From an uncultured Allobaculum sp. (GTDB lineage: Bacteria > Bacillota_I > Bacilli_A > Erysipelotrichales > Erysipelotrichaceae): a stretch of 23,452 nt of DNA. The notes under the pieces are model-generated. The model ran no database searches and had not been told where the DNA came from. It was given only the letters and a program-made list of their open reading frames with translations. Position 1 is the first letter of the stretch; each line of letters starts with the position of its first letter. The stretch is taken from contig CAJTLE010000034.1 in the NCBI GenBank assembly GCA_910577085.1, forward strand, positions 1-23,452, in the 5' to 3' direction. Shown here one piece after another: positions 23,299 through 23,452 of this stretch. The position numbers and the translations under genes were made by a program.

Positions 23299-23305
23299 AC
23301 AAGCC
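23277..23305 (-). promoter_or_regulatory. RAT antiterminator site upstream of EIIA
   Basis: Read on the minus strand this 29-base element is GG-CTTGTAA-CTTC-TCCG-GAAG-GCTTTC-CC. Segment lengths equal those of the E. coli bgl RAT (GG-ATTGTTA-CTGC-ATTC-GCAG-GCAAAA-CC), with matched stem changes. It overlaps the terminator arm at 23289-23298, so only one can form. Confidence 0.8.
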
Positions 23306-23320
23306 TTATTTCGTTTACAT
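23306..23320 (-). promoter_or_regulatory. cre-like CcpA site
   Basis: The minus strand reads ATGTAAACGAAATAA, agreeing with WTGNAARCGNWWWCA at all but one position. It lies just downstream of the -10, near the expected start of transcription, where CcpA binding represses. This predicts catabolite repression of the EIIA-GH43 unit. Confidence 0.65.
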
Positions 23321-23326
23321 CCTTAT

Positions 23327-23354
23327 TTTATAAACCCATTTTCTTGAATGTCAA
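23327..23354 (-). promoter_or_regulatory. Promoter of the EIIA-GH43 operon
   Basis: On the minus strand TTGACA (23349-23354) and TATAAA (23327-23332) are 16 bases apart; an 18-base alternative uses TAAAAT. It is followed at once by the cre-like site and the RAT. Confidence 0.8.
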
Positions 23355-23452
23355 CGCTTCCAGCAAGATTTTGTTAAAACGTGGGAAGCATTGAAATGGA
23401 CAGTTTTATTCTCTCTGTTCTTACCTGAATCAGAATTCCAGGCAGCTTTACA
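23355..23452. other. Region upstream of the EIIA promoter
   Basis: No gene is seen in the last 98 bases. GCTTCC (23356-23361) and GGAAGC (23384-23389) form an inverted repeat just upstream of the -35, possibly an activator site. Confidence 0.35.

Noticed and set aside
1..23452. tRNA, rRNA, CRISPR arrays, insertion sequences, integrases or toxin-antitoxin pairs
   Set aside because: I saw no cloverleaf, regular spaced repeats, transposase or recombinase motifs, or small paired genes anywhere in the window.

Overview
The window looks like a chromosomal segment of a low-to-moderate GC Bacillota. The support is purine-rich Shine-Dalgarno sites, PTS/LicT antitermination, a CcpA-type cre site and LacI control. 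The mix of PTS and split transketolase genes would fit an Erysipelotrichia-like gut anaerobe, but that rank is a guess. Two unrelated modules sit side by side: a DNA-defence island on the left (about 490-10,279) and a plant-sugar catabolic region on the right (about 10,878-23,354).

Left module. A non-coding stretch (1-489) packed with inverted repeats precedes a divergent pair: a 5-cytosine DNA methyltransferase (minus strand) and a Vsr-type mismatch endonuclease (plus strand). After a terminator comes a five-gene plus-strand operon with gaps of 2, 9, -29 and 2 bases. It encodes a Z1-domain superfamily II helicase-like ATPase, a GHKL ATPase of the paraMORC type, a 327-residue protein I do not recognise, a Trp-rich protein resembling DUF6339, and a PD-(D/E)XK nuclease of the DUF4420 type. 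This layout matches the restriction-modification-like MORC/Z1 neighbourhoods predicted by Iyer, Abhiman and Aravind (2008). The likely logic is that the methylase marks self DNA, Vsr repairs deamination at methylated C, and the ATPase-nuclease set acts on foreign DNA. That logic is inference.

Right module, part 1 (10,878-18,082). A tight minus-strand operon encodes, in transcription order, an L-fucose/L-arabinose-isomerase-like enzyme, the N- and C-terminal halves of a transketolase, an FGGY sugar kinase and a DUF4038/GH140 apiosidase-like hydrolase. A LacI regulator is divergent, with a perfect palindrome between its -35 and -10. The set matches the known apiose route (apiose -> apulose -> apulose 4-phosphate -> transketolase products) plus an apiose-releasing hydrolase, so I propose an apiose-utilisation operon.

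Right module, part 2 (18,344-23,354). A PTS is split over two minus-strand units: EIIA plus a GH43 hydrolase, then a LicT/BglG antiterminator plus EIIBC. Two antiterminator-binding RAT elements share a common core, and each overlaps an intrinsic terminator. One lies ahead of EIIA and the other straddles the antiterminator stop codon ahead of EIIBC. A strong promoter and a cre-like site lie upstream of EIIA. The sugar region therefore appears to import a glycoside, cleave it in the cytoplasm, and be induced by two different sensors.
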